Shown here piece after piece: positions 1-6,860 of a stretch of 10,866 bases of DNA. Where the stretch lies: contig SKSL01000010.1 of NCBI GenBank assembly GCA_007123015.1, forward strand, positions 1 through 10,866, written 5' to 3'. The notes under the pieces were generated by a model. The model was not told where the DNA came from. It did no database searches and saw nothing but the letters and a program-made list of their open reading frames with translations. The stretch comes from Natronohydrobacter sp. Lineage in GTDB: Bacteria; Pseudomonadota; Alphaproteobacteria; Rhodobacterales; Rhodobacteraceae. Position 1 is the first letter of the stretch, and the number at the start of each line of letters is the position of its first letter. Both the position numbers and the translations under genes were made by a program.

Positions 1-2
1 CA

Positions 3-311
3 CAGGAAATCCACGGTGTCGCCGCGATCACACCGGCGATGATGCGCGACGGCATGGCCAATCTGGAAATCACCGAAGAGCTGATGGCCGATCTTGGCCT
101 GCCGAATTTCGGCCCGGCCTTTTCGGTATCGTGCCAGAACCACGGTGGTTCGGGTGCGGCGATGATCCAGCAATGGGATGCCAATGCGGGCGAGTGGAAC
201 CTGATCACCGACTGGATTGAACCGGATCGCGACTTGATCATGGAAATGGCGATGGAAGACAGTCTTGCCTATGCGGCTGAGAATGCCATCACGCCCGCCT
301 GCCTGAACTGA
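3..311 (+). CDS. ABC transporter substrate-binding protein, branched-chain amino acid (HAAT) type, C-terminal fragment
   Basis: The reading frame is open from the left edge and ends in TGA, giving about 102 C-terminal residues of a larger protein (family members are usually around 400 residues). The text resembles the end of periplasmic binding proteins of the hydrophobic amino acid transport family: an acidic helix with ITEELMADLG, then a Gly-rich turn (CQNHGGSGAA), then a segment (QQWDANAGEWNLITDWIEP) typical of the last strand and tail. It contains two cysteines, one near the end (TPACLN). Such proteins capture the substrate in the periplasm for a two-permease, two-ATPase importer. A LivF-like ATPase gene follows directly, which supports the call. 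The ligand cannot be read from this fragment; the adjacent CoA ligase hints at an organic or aromatic acid rather than an amino acid (inference). Confidence 0.75.
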   Translation, partial: QEIHGVAAITPAMMRDGMANLEITEELMADLGLPNFGPAFSVSCQNHGGSGAAMIQQWDANAGEWNLITDWIEPDRDLIMEMAMEDSLAYAAENAITPACLN

Positions 312-320
312 TGCGGAAAT

Positions 321-349
321 GGTGGTCCCGGCGTGCAGCCGGGGCCACC
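321..349 (+). promoter_or_regulatory. Intercistronic stem-loop after the binding-protein gene
   Basis: A 12-bp stem (321-332 GGTGGTCCCGGC against 338-349 GCCGGGGCCACC, one G-U pair) closes a 5-nt loop, 10 nt after the binding-protein stop codon. No T-tract follows, so it is not a textbook intrinsic terminator. In solute-binding-protein operons such hairpins often protect the upstream mRNA or partly attenuate read-through, giving more binding protein than transporter. That role here is inference; the base pairing is seen directly. Confidence 0.6.
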
Positions 350-379
350 CCACCAACAGCGACAAAAAGGCCCAAAGCC

Positions 380-1216
380 ATGCTTGATGCCAGCCCCAGC
401 GAGACGACGACCCAGACCACGCTTCTGGACGTCAACAATATCGAAGTGCTCTATAATCACGTCATTCTGGCGCTCAAGGGGGTCAGCCTGAGCGTGCCCA
501 AGGGCGGGATCACGGCGCTTCTGGGTGGCAATGGTGCAGGCAAATCCACGACGCTCAAGGCGATTTCGAACCTGATCCATTCCGAGCGCGGCGAAGTCAC
601 CAAGGGCAGCATCCTCTATGAAGGGCGCAACATGGTCGGTCTGGACCCTGCCGATCTGGTCAAGGCAGGTGTCGTGCAGGTCATGGAAGGCCGCCATTGT
701 TTCGAACATCTGACGGTCGAAGAGAACCTGCTGACCGGCGCCTATACCCGCACCGACGGGCGCGGCGCGACCGCCAGCGATCTCGAAATGGTCTATGAGT
801 ATTTCCCCCGCCTGAAAGAGCGCCGCAAGTCGCAGGCGGGCTATACCTCGGGCGGCGAGCAGCAGATGACCGCCATCGGGCGGGCGCTGATGTCGAAGCC
901 ACGCATGATTTTGCTTGATGAGCCTTCGATGGGGCTGGCCCCGCAATTGGTCGAGCAGATTTTCGAGATCGTCGCGCGGTTGAATCGCGAACAGGGCGTG
1001 ACTTTCCTGCTGGCGGAACAGAATACCAATGTGGCCCTGCGGTATGCGCATACCGGATTCATCATGGAAAACGGGCGCATCGTGATGGAAGGCACGGCCG
1101 AGGCATTGCGCGAGAACCCGGATGTCAAGGAATTCTATCTGGGCATGTCCGACAAGGGCCGCAAAAGCTTTCGCGAAGTGCGCTCTTACCGCCGCCGCAA
1201 GCGTTGGCTGGCCTGA
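380..1216 (+). CDS. livF: LivF-family ABC transporter ATP-binding protein
   Basis: A 278-residue cytoplasmic ATPase that would power a HAAT-type importer. Visible motifs are Walker A GGNGAGKST (about 49-57), the ABC signature as TSGGEQQ (156-162, Thr replacing the usual Leu), Walker B MILLDEPS (176-183), and LAEQN (211-215) at the switch region, where LivF proteins characteristically carry Gln instead of His. The tail is strongly basic (GRKSFREVRSYRRRKRW), as I recall for the subgroup found beside CoA-ligase genes. I chose ATG 380 because the purine stretch AAAAAGG (364-370) lies 9 nt upstream. The longer frame from 311 would translate the intercistronic hairpin as a non-conserved N-terminus. 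The gene sits between the binding protein and a PaaK-like ligase, so the LivG partner and permeases are expected upstream, outside the window. Substrate unknown. Confidence 0.88.
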   Translation: MLDASPSETTTQTTLLDVNNIEVLYNHVILALKGVSLSVPKGGITALLGGNGAGKSTTLKAISNLIHSERGEVTKGSILYEGRNMVGLDPADLVKAGVVQVMEGRHCFEHLTVEENLLTGAYTRTDGRGATASDLEMVYEYFPRLKERRKSQAGYTSGGEQQMTAIGRALMSKPRMILLDEPSMGLAPQLVEQIFEIVARLNREQGVTFLLAEQNTNVALRYAHTGFIMENGRIVMEGTAEALRENPDVKEFYLGMSDKGRKSFREVRSYRRRKRWLA

Positions 1217-1260
1217 TCATGGCAGATGGAAACTCCCCCCGCAGTGCAGAGGGCCGCAAG

Positions 1261-2478
1261 ATGACGCCTTTCGATCCGCTTGAAACCCGTAGCCTTGATC
1301 AGCGCGCGGCTGATCTTGCACAGGCCTTGCCGCGCGTCCTGGGTGCCGCGCTCAGCGCGCCGGGACTGGCCGCGCATCTGGCCCAGATCGGCCCTGAACA
1401 GATCACCTCGGTCGAAGCGCTCGCAACTCTTCCTGTGCTGCGCAAATCGGCGCTTGTGGCAGCGCAGGGGGTGACGCCGCCTTTCGGTGGGCTGAACGCG
1501 ACGGCTTTGACCGATTTCGAGCATGTTTTCCAATCGCCCGGCCCAATCTACGAGCCCGGCCGCGTCAGCCGCGACTGGTGGCGGCTGGGGCGTTTCCTGC
1601 ATGCATCCGGCGTAGGGCGCGGCGATATCGTGCAGAATTGCTTTTCCTACCATCTGGTGCCTGCTGGAATGATGTTCGAGAATGCGGCGCAGGCTGTCGG
1701 GGCAACAGTCCTGCCTGCGGGCACCGGGCAGACCGAATTGCAGGTCACAGCCGCGCGCGACATTGGCACGACGACCTATGCGGGCACGCCGGATTTCCTG
1801 AAGATCATTCTTGAAAAAGCCGATGCGATGGGCGTCTCGCTGGCCATCACCAAGGCCGTGGTGGGTGGTGGTGCGCTCTTCCCCAGTTTGCGCGCCTTCT
1901 ATACCGAACGTGGGATCACCTGCCGCCAATGCTATGCCACGGCCGATCTGGGCAATGTCGCCTATGAAACCGATGCGCTTGACGGCATGGTGGTCGATGA
2001 AGGGGTGATTGTCGAAATCGTGCGCCCCGGCACGGGCGATCCTGTGCCAGAGGGAGAAGTGGGCGAGGTGGTTGTCACCAGCCTGAACCCGGACTATCCG
2101 CTGATCCGCTTTGCCACTGGTGATCTGAGCGCTGTCCTGCCCGGTGAAAGCCCCTGTGGGCGGACAAATATGCGCATCAAGGGCTGGATGGGCCGCGCCG
2201 ATCAGACGACCAAGATCAAGGGCATGTTCGTGCGGCCCGAACAAGTCGCCGCGCTGGTGTCGAAACATGCAGAGATCCACCGCGCCCGCGTGGTCGCCTC
2301 GCGCGCTGGTGAAAAGGACGTGATGACAGTCCTGATCGAGACCCGCGCGGCAAATCCGGCATTGTATGAAGAAACGGTCCTGTCTACTCTCAAACTCAAC
2401 GGGCAGGTCGAGCTTGTGCCGCCGGGATCGCTTCCGAATGACGGGCTGGTGATCGAGGATTTGCGCCGCTACGACTGA
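1261..2478 (+). CDS. PaaK-like (phenylacetate-CoA ligase family) AMP-forming acyl/aryl-CoA ligase
   Basis: A 405-residue predicted ANL-superfamily enzyme that would activate a carboxylic acid to its CoA thioester using ATP. Family features include AGTPDFLKI (174-182), the adenylate-binding motif YATAD (225-229), RFATGDLS (283-290), and GRADQTTKIKGMFV (311-324), the PaaK-type hinge leading into the C-terminal lid domain. The usual Ser/Thr/Gly-rich ATP loop (SSGTTGKP-like) is not visible; the corresponding place reads FQSPGPIYEPG (90-100). The protein is somewhat shorter than classical PaaK. I chose ATG 1261 because AGAGGG (1248-1253) is 7 nt upstream; ATG 1219 and TTG 1204 are in frame but lack a good ribosome site. 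It follows the LivF-like gene closely, so the imported acid is probably its substrate (inference). Phenylacetate itself is not supported by any other paa gene here. Confidence 0.8.
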   Translation: MTPFDPLETRSLDQRAADLAQALPRVLGAALSAPGLAAHLAQIGPEQITSVEALATLPVLRKSALVAAQGVTPPFGGLNATALTDFEHVFQSPGPIYEPGRVSRDWWRLGRFLHASGVGRGDIVQNCFSYHLVPAGMMFENAAQAVGATVLPAGTGQTELQVTAARDIGTTTYAGTPDFLKIILEKADAMGVSLAITKAVVGGGALFPSLRAFYTERGITCRQCYATADLGNVAYETDALDGMVVDEGVIVEIVRPGTGDPVPEGEVGEVVVTSLNPDYPLIRFATGDLSAVLPGESPCGRTNMRIKGWMGRADQTTKIKGMFVRPEQVAALVSKHAEIHRARVVASRAGEKDVMTVLIETRAANPALYEETVLSTLKLNGQVELVPPGSLPNDGLVIEDLRRYD

Positions 2479-2512
2479 CCTGCTGTTGCGCCAAAAGCAG
2501 CGGAGGGACGGG

Positions 2513-4168
2513 ATGAAACGCTTTTTCATGGCAGGGGCTCTTGCGCTGTGCTGGCCATTCTCAGTGCAAGCCGGCGGCGTTGCCCTGATCCTTGGCGTCG
2601 AGGAGTATGCAAAGCTCGACGCGGTCGAGGGGGCCTCGCGGGTCCTTGAAACCGGGGCCGCTCTGGAAGAGATGGGCTTTCTGGTGCTGGCGGGTGAGAA
2701 CCTGACCAGCGAGGAAATGCGCGCGCAGCTTTCGGGCAGCTTCGATCAAATTCAGCGCGAAGATCCAGCGCGTGTGGTGATCGTCCTGTCCGGGCATTTT
2801 GCGCATGCGCCCAGCGGGACCTGGCTGATGGCGGCTGACAGCAGCGATGCAGGGCTTGCGCTGGCCGATGGGCAGGGGCTGCGGTTGGGACTCGTCGCAG
2901 AAATCGCCGCGCGCGCAAGCGAAACCGCAGTGCTCTGGTTGGCTCCCTCGGTGGCCTCGGAGGCGTTGGGGCCCGGCCTTGTCGCGGGTCTGCCAGAGCA
3001 GTTGGGCCTGCCTGAAAATGTTGCGGTGCTGCATGGGCCGGTGGAACAGATCGTGCAGGGCCTGCGCGCATCATTGCGTCCGGGAACCACGCTTGCCAGC
3101 ATCGCGCGCGCCAACCGGGCGCTGATCGGGGCAGGGGCCTTGCCCGAACGCGTGGCCTTTTTGCCCGATGGGTTCACCCCGGGGGCGCGGGCCGATCAGC
3201 GCGCCTGGCAGATCGCGCTCGAGGCGGATACAGAAGCCGGGTTTCAGGCCTATCTTGCGGCTTTTCCCAATGGTCAGAACGCACAGGCCGCGCGTAGTGC
3301 TCTGGATCGTATCCGCAACGCCCCGGACCGGATCGAAGAGGCGCTGTTCCTCACGCGAGAAGAGCGACGCGCGATCCAGCGCGATCTGGTGACACTTGGC
3401 TATGACACGCGCGGCGTTGACGGCATTTTCGGCCCCGGGACGCGCGGGGCGATTTCCGGCTGGCAAGCGGTGAATGATCTGGAAGACACAAGCTTCCTGA
3501 CCCGCGACCAGATTTTCCTGCTCGCTGCGCAGGCCGCAGATCGCGCCGCCGAGATCGAGGCCGAAGAGCGCGCGCAGCGCGAGGCAGAGGAGCGCGCGGA
3601 CCGGGAATTCTGGGCGCTGACTGGGGCAGCAGGGGATGAGCCGGGCTTGCGCAGTTACCTTGAGCGCTATCCGCAAGGCATTTTCGCCGGTCTGGCCCGC
3701 GACCGGCTGGAGCAGATCGCACAGGCCCAAGCCGCCGAGACGCGTGACCGCGATCTGGCCGCATGGCGCCGTGCGCGGGCGCGCGACACAGTTGCGGGAT
3801 ATGAGGCCTATATACGCAACTGGCCTGACGGTGAGTTTGTCGCGAATGCGCAGGCAAGGATCGACCAGCGCCAGCCTGTGGCCGTACCTCCGCAGCAAGA
3901 CATGGCACCTTCCGCGCCCGGTACGGATCTGCAGGCCCGCGCGCGCGAAGAGGCGCTTGGCCTGACGCACTCCACGCGCCTTCTGATCGAGCGGCGTCTG
4001 GTGCGTCTGGGCTTTGATCCGGGTCCGGTCGATGGTGTGTTCGATGCGCAGGCGCGCGCGGCGATTGCGCAGGCGCAGGGCTTTTTCGATCTGACCCCGA
4101 CCGGCTATGTCGACCAGCACCTTCTGACCATGTTGGTCAGCAATCTGTTCGGCGAGTTTCTGCGCTAG
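2513..4168 (+). CDS. Secreted caspase-fold (pseudo-caspase) and peptidoglycan-binding domain protein
   Basis: A 551-residue exported protein. Residues 1-20 form a signal peptide (basic start, hydrophobic core, cleavage after VQA). Residues 21-220 look like a C14 caspase-like domain: an opening strand GGVALILGVEEY, and RVVIVLSGHFAHAP carrying the usual catalytic His at 95. The strand that normally ends in the catalytic Asp-Ala-Cys reads AVLWLAPS (139-146). The only cysteine in the protein is C13 in the signal peptide, so the mature form cannot use cysteine catalysis. A first peptidoglycan-binding-like domain lies near 283-335 (LGYDTRGVDGIFGPGTRGAI), a charged coiled-coil at 338-366, and a second such domain at 487-540 (LGFDPGPVDGVFDAQARAAI). 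Three short repeats separate them. GGAGGG (2502-2507) sits 5 nt before ATG 2513. It probably acts in the periplasm as a binding or scaffold protein; no precise role is known to me. Confidence 0.8.
   Translation: MKRFFMAGALALCWPFSVQAGGVALILGVEEYAKLDAVEGASRVLETGAALEEMGFLVLAGENLTSEEMRAQLSGSFDQIQREDPARVVIVLSGHFAHAPSGTWLMAADSSDAGLALADGQGLRLGLVAEIAARASETAVLWLAPSVASEALGPGLVAGLPEQLGLPENVAVLHGPVEQIVQGLRASLRPGTTLASIARANRALIGAGALPERVAFLPDGFTPGARADQRAWQIALEADTEAGFQAYLAAFPNGQNAQAARSALDRIRNAPDRIEEALFLTREERRAIQRDLVTLGYDTRGVDGIFGPGTRGAISGWQAVNDLEDTSFLTRDQIFLLAAQAADRAAEIEAEERAQREAEERADREFWALTGAAGDEPGLRSYLERYPQGIFAGLARDRLEQIAQAQAAETRDRDLAAWRRARARDTVAGYEAYIRNWPDGEFVANAQARIDQRQPVAVPPQQDMAPSAPGTDLQARAREEALGLTHSTRLLIERRLVRLGFDPGPVDGVFDAQARAAIAQAQGFFDLTPTGYVDQHLLTMLVSNLFGEFLR
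3203..3868 (+). repeat. Three diverged protein repeats in the pseudo-caspase gene
   Basis: Three copies of a roughly 38-residue unit occur at protein residues 231-267, 365-402 and 414-452. Each has a Trp near the start, then a helix, a Tyr-x-Leu or Tyr-Ile pair followed by Pro-x-Gly (AYLAAFPNG, SYLERYPQG, AYIRNWPDG), and a second helix ending in Ala/Arg-rich residues before Ile. The pattern suggests a helical-hairpin (TPR-like) repeat. The first peptidoglycan-binding-like domain and the coiled-coil are inserted between copies one and two. Confidence 0.6.
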
Positions 4169-4232
4169 CCTGCTTGCGCCTGTCGCGACGCTCGCTTACC
4201 AGCGGGCGCAATTCATCTCGGGGAGAACGCGC

Positions 4233-4934
4233 ATGAGCCAAGCAGATGACCGTCTGATCGTGGCGCTGGATGTGCCCAATGCACTGGCAGGGTTGGATCT
4301 GGCCAAGCGTCTGGGCGAAAGCGTGTCCTTCTACAAGATCGGGCTTGGCATGCTGACGGGTGGCGGTCTTGCGCTGGCCAATGAGTTGAAGCAGGAACAC
4401 GGCAAGCGCATTTTCCTGGACATGAAGCTCTTTGACATCAGTGCCACAATCACAGCGGCTGTGCGTGGGCTTGCGCAATATGATCTGGATTTCCTGACAG
4501 TGCAGGGCGATCCGCATGTGGTGCGTGCGGCGCGTGACGGGGCCGGGGGTTCTCAATTGAAGATCCTGGCGGTCACTGTGCTGACCTCGCTCGATCGCGC
4601 AGATCTGGACGAGGGGATGATCCGCCCCGGCGATCTGGCAGAGATCACACTCGAACGCGCATCCCGCGCGCTGGCCGCTGGTGCGGATGGGGTGATTGCC
4701 AGCCCGCAGGAAGCCGCAACCATCCGTGCGCTGCCCGAAGCCGCGGGCAAGCTGATCGTCACCCCCGGTGTGCGCCCGCAGGGTGCTGACGCCGGGGATC
4801 AGAAGCGGATCGCCACGCCGGATGCGGCCTTGCGCGCGGGCGCAGATCATCTGGTCATCGGGCGCCCGATCTGGGCGGCACCTGATCCGCGTCAGGCAGC
4901 GCAAGCTGTCTTGCAACAGATTGCCGAAGTCTGA
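4233..4934 (+). CDS. pyrF: Orotidine 5'-phosphate decarboxylase
   Basis: A 233-residue cytoplasmic enzyme for the last step of de novo UMP synthesis, converting OMP to UMP and CO2. The TIM-barrel family signature is clear: LIVALDVPN at the start, the catalytic Asp-x-Lys-x-x-Asp array as D63-K65-D68 in FLDMKLFDI, TVQGDP (89-94), VTPGVRPQG (176-184) at the phosphate-binding loop, and VIGRPI (208-213) near the end. The length is normal for the bacterial short form. GGGGAG (4220-4225) lies 7 nt upstream of ATG. It stands 64 nt after the pseudo-caspase gene on the same strand and may be co-transcribed with it. It ends 3 nt from the stop of the convergent permease gene. The UMP it makes feeds UTP, the substrate of GalU encoded downstream, though a regulatory link is not shown. 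Confidence 0.97.
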   Translation: MSQADDRLIVALDVPNALAGLDLAKRLGESVSFYKIGLGMLTGGGLALANELKQEHGKRIFLDMKLFDISATITAAVRGLAQYDLDFLTVQGDPHVVRAARDGAGGSQLKILAVTVLTSLDRADLDEGMIRPGDLAEITLERASRALAAGADGVIASPQEAATIRALPEAAGKLIVTPGVRPQGADAGDQKRIATPDAALRAGADHLVIGRPIWAAPDPRQAAQAVLQQIAEV

Positions 4935-4943
4935 CCCTCAGAC
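4929..4943. other. Inverted repeat spanning two convergent stop codons
   Basis: GTCTGA, CCC, TCAGAC forms a perfect 6-bp stem with a 3-nt loop. Each arm is the last codon (Val) plus the TGA stop of one gene: pyrF on the + strand and the ABC permease on the - strand. No T-tract follows on either side, so intrinsic termination looks weak and the two transcripts probably overlap. Confidence 0.5.
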
Positions 4944-5759
4944 CCGCGCGCCCCAACTGAGCGAGGCACGCTTGCGGGTGTAGAATTCGGCCATCATCCC
5001 CAGCAGGATACAGACCAGTCCGAAATAGATCGGATACATGGCGGATGTGTGCATCGGATTGTAGTTGATGAAGGCAAAGCCACGCGCCTGATCAATCGCA
5101 TGAAAGAGCGGATTCCAGAGGAAATAGACCAGAAACGCCTCTGGCAAGGAATTAGCGAGAAAGAACTTGCCCGAGGCCACCATATTGATCCGCGTGATCA
5201 GCAGCGTCAGCAACCGGCTGACCCCTGGCATCCATGGTTTGAGCGCATAGAGCGCCACTCCGATGGCAAGCCCTGCAAACCACACGGCCAGCAGCATCCC
5301 GAAGGCCGCGACCGGGTTGTGGATCGTGACCGGGGTCCAGATGGCATGATAGAGAAACAGGATCACCAGCACGGACAGGATCTGGATGTAAAGCTCTGCC
5401 AGAGCTGCACCGCCCACAGCAACGATCGAATTCATGGGGCGGTGTTTCATCATCGCAGAAGTCGGCCCTTCGGCATTCGCGACCTGAGTGATGACTTTGG
5501 TAAAGACCATGAACAGAAACACACCGCTCATCAGATAGATCAGCGTATCGCCCCGGATCGCTGCTGCCCGCATCCCGGCGAAAATGAAGATCACCATGAA
5601 GACGGCGATCAGGATGACAGTTTGCAGAATGTTCAGGATCAGGCCGATGATGGCATTGCCATGGGTCTTGCGGACATTGCGCACGGCCTGATGGAAGATC
5701 AGGTCAAGCGTCTCGAAAACCGCATAGAAGCCGTTGCGCGACGAAGGGGGGGTCAGCAT
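4938..5759 (-). CDS. ABC-2 type transporter permease, polysaccharide (KpsM/Wzm-like) export family
   Basis: A 273-residue integral inner-membrane protein with about six predicted membrane segments (near 38-60, 72-91, 116-138, 150-172, 185-200 and 240-258) after a cytoplasmic N-terminal amphipathic region (LIFHQAVRNVRKTHGNAIIG). The segment FLWNPLFHAIDQARGFAF (213-230) resembles the Asn-Pro-Leu/His motif before the last helix of capsule and O-antigen exporters, which move finished glycan across the inner membrane with a separate ATPase. The ATPase gene is not adjacent: downstream is convergent pyrF, upstream is divergent cysQ. The partner must be elsewhere, so the gene is an orphan half-transporter here. 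The start at 5759 is the best available ATG, but its ribosome site (GATGAAAG on the - strand) is weak. Proximity to galU and three glycosyltransferases supports glycan export; teichoic-acid-like or O-antigen cargo cannot be excluded. Confidence 0.8.
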   Translation of the reverse strand: MLTPPSSRNGFYAVFETLDLIFHQAVRNVRKTHGNAIIGLILNILQTVILIAVFMVIFIFAGMRAAAIRGDTLIYLMSGVFLFMVFTKVITQVANAEGPTSAMMKHRPMNSIVAVGGAALAELYIQILSVLVILFLYHAIWTPVTIHNPVAAFGMLLAVWFAGLAIGVALYALKPWMPGVSRLLTLLITRINMVASGKFFLANSLPEAFLVYFLWNPLFHAIDQARGFAFINYNPMHTSAMYPIYFGLVCILLGMMAEFYTRKRASLSWGARV

Positions 5760-5812
5760 CGCCAGTCTTTCATCTTGTTACGCATTCGGCCATGCGCTAC
5801 TTGTCCCCGCTG

Positions 5813-5841
5813 ACAATAGAGCCATTCCAGCCACGAATCAA
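5813..5841 (-). promoter_or_regulatory. Candidate sigma-70 type promoter for the ABC-2 permease
   Basis: Read on the - strand, TTGATT (5841-5836), a 17-nt spacer and TATTGT (5818-5813) match the housekeeping -35 and -10 boxes at 4 of 6 positions each. The start codon is about 54 nt beyond the -10 box. The -35 box overlaps a GANTC methylation motif (5835-5839). The call rests only on motif fit and position. Confidence 0.35.
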
Positions 5842-5898
5842 TAAATGTCCCCAGGTTCGTCTGCAGGTTGGACAGGATATCACAGAGGGGTGACGATT

Positions 5899-6696
5899 AT
5901 GGAGATCACATCGCCGCAGGTGACCTCGGTTCTGCGCAAGCTGGCGCTTGCGGCAGGTGATGCGATCCTGCAGGTTTACGAGCGCCCTGATTTCGATGTG
6001 CAACTGAAAGGCGATTCGAGCCCGGTGACTGAAGCGGATATAGCTGCAGATCGGCTGATCACTGCAGGCTTGCGCGCGGCTTTCCCGGATATGGCCATTG
6101 TGACCGAAGAACAGGCCGAGAGCCATGACCTGCGCGCAGAACGGTTCTTCATTGTCGATCCGCTGGACGGCACCAAGGAATTCGTTCAGCGCCGGGGCGA
6201 GTTCACTGTCAATATCGCTTTGGTTGAAAACAATGTGCCAGTCCGGGGGGTAGTCTATGCGCCCGCCAAGGGGCGCATGTTCTACACGACCGATACAGGG
6301 CAGGCGGTCGAGGAAACCGGCTCTTTCGATCCTGACCGACCTGGGGCGACCCGGCTGCTGAAGCTGCGCGCCCCGGATCTGTCCGCGCTGATCGTCGTTG
6401 CGTCGAAATCGCATCGCGATCAGGCCACCGATGACTATATCGCGCGCTACCCGGTGGCGGACATGCGCAGCGCCGGATCCTCGCTCAAATTCTGCCTGCT
6501 CGCTGCAGGAGAGGCCGATTTCTATCCGCGCCTTGGGCGGACCATGGAATGGGATACAGCCGCAGGCCATGCTGTGCTTGCAGGCGCTGGCGGGGATGTG
6601 GTCGATTTTCAGACCCATCAGCCGCTGACCTATGGCAAGCCGGGTTATGCCAACCCGTTTTTCATCGCGCGCCACCCGTCGATTCCGCTGGTCTGA
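5899..6696 (+). CDS. cysQ: 3'(2'),5'-bisphosphate nucleotidase (CysQ), inositol monophosphatase superfamily
   Basis: A 265-residue Mg-dependent phosphatase. CysQ removes the 3'-phosphate of PAP, the by-product of PAPS-dependent sulfate reduction or sulfotransfer, giving AMP. Superfamily metal-site motifs are present: DSSPVTEAD (39-47), E70 in IVTEEQ, DPLDGTKEF (87-95) and WDTAAGHAVL (218-227). RSAGSSLKFCLLAAGEADFYPR (190-211) is typical of the CysQ branch rather than true inositol monophosphatases. ATG 5899 is preceded at 8 nt by GAGGGG (5885-5890); GTG 5890 is in frame but overlaps that site. The gene is divergent from the permease across 139 nt and is followed 164 nt later by galU. Its place in a glycan locus suggests recycling of PAP from sulfotransfer to a polysaccharide, but a general role in sulfur metabolism is equally possible. 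Confidence 0.88.
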   Translation: MEITSPQVTSVLRKLALAAGDAILQVYERPDFDVQLKGDSSPVTEADIAADRLITAGLRAAFPDMAIVTEEQAESHDLRAERFFIVDPLDGTKEFVQRRGEFTVNIALVENNVPVRGVVYAPAKGRMFYTTDTGQAVEETGSFDPDRPGATRLLKLRAPDLSALIVVASKSHRDQATDDYIARYPVADMRSAGSSLKFCLLAAGEADFYPRLGRTMEWDTAAGHAVLAGAGGDVVDFQTHQPLTYGKPGYANPFFIARHPSIPLV

Positions 6697-6721
6697 TGCC
6701 GGCGCGCATCTGACTGACAGT

Positions 6722-6819
6722 GATTCAACCTATGCGATAGTCGGGCGCATTAAGACCCATGAATGGTCAGGCTTGGCCGTAATTGTTGCCGATCTGCGCC
6801 ATGATTCAAAATTAACCAT
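6722..6819 (+). promoter_or_regulatory. galU upstream region with paired TGATTCAA repeats, GANTC sites and a CtrA-like half-site
   Basis: The 164-nt gap before galU is more AT-rich than its surroundings. It holds two copies of TGATTCAA (6721-6728 and 6802-6809), each containing a GANTC methylation motif, and TTAACCAT (6812-6819), which matches the CtrA half-site 8-mer known from Caulobacter. A poor sigma-70-like pair (TTGTTG 6783-6788, CAAAAT 6807-6812, 18-nt spacer) overlaps them. The motifs are seen directly; control by CcrM/GcrA or CtrA is inference. Confidence 0.35.
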
Positions 6820-6860
6820 GCGTCATCGAAGGAACAACTGCACTCGCATGGAGCTGAATA

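Noticed and set aside
311..379. ATG 311 as start of the LivF-like protein, overlapping the previous stop.
   Set aside because: The extra 23 residues are encoded by a strong hairpin and look unlike LivF N-termini; ATG 380 has a better ribosome site.
1186..2529. A 447-codon open frame on the - strand opposite the PaaK-like gene.
   Set aside because: The translation is rich in Arg, His and Gln with no recognisable motif, and the + strand encodes clear family motifs. It is a GC-rich antisense shadow.
3071..4120. A 349-codon open frame on the - strand opposite the pseudo-caspase gene.
   Set aside because: Low-complexity composition without domain motifs; the + strand has signal peptide, domains and a ribosome site.
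4169..4232. GC-rich inverted repeats (GTCGCGAC and GCGCC/GGCGC) between the pseudo-caspase gene and pyrF as a terminator.
   Set aside because: The pairing is interrupted and no T-tract follows, so it is what GC-rich DNA shows by chance.
6692..6715. A short hairpin GATGC/GCATC after cysQ as its terminator.
   Set aside because: The stem is only 5 bp and there is no T-tract.
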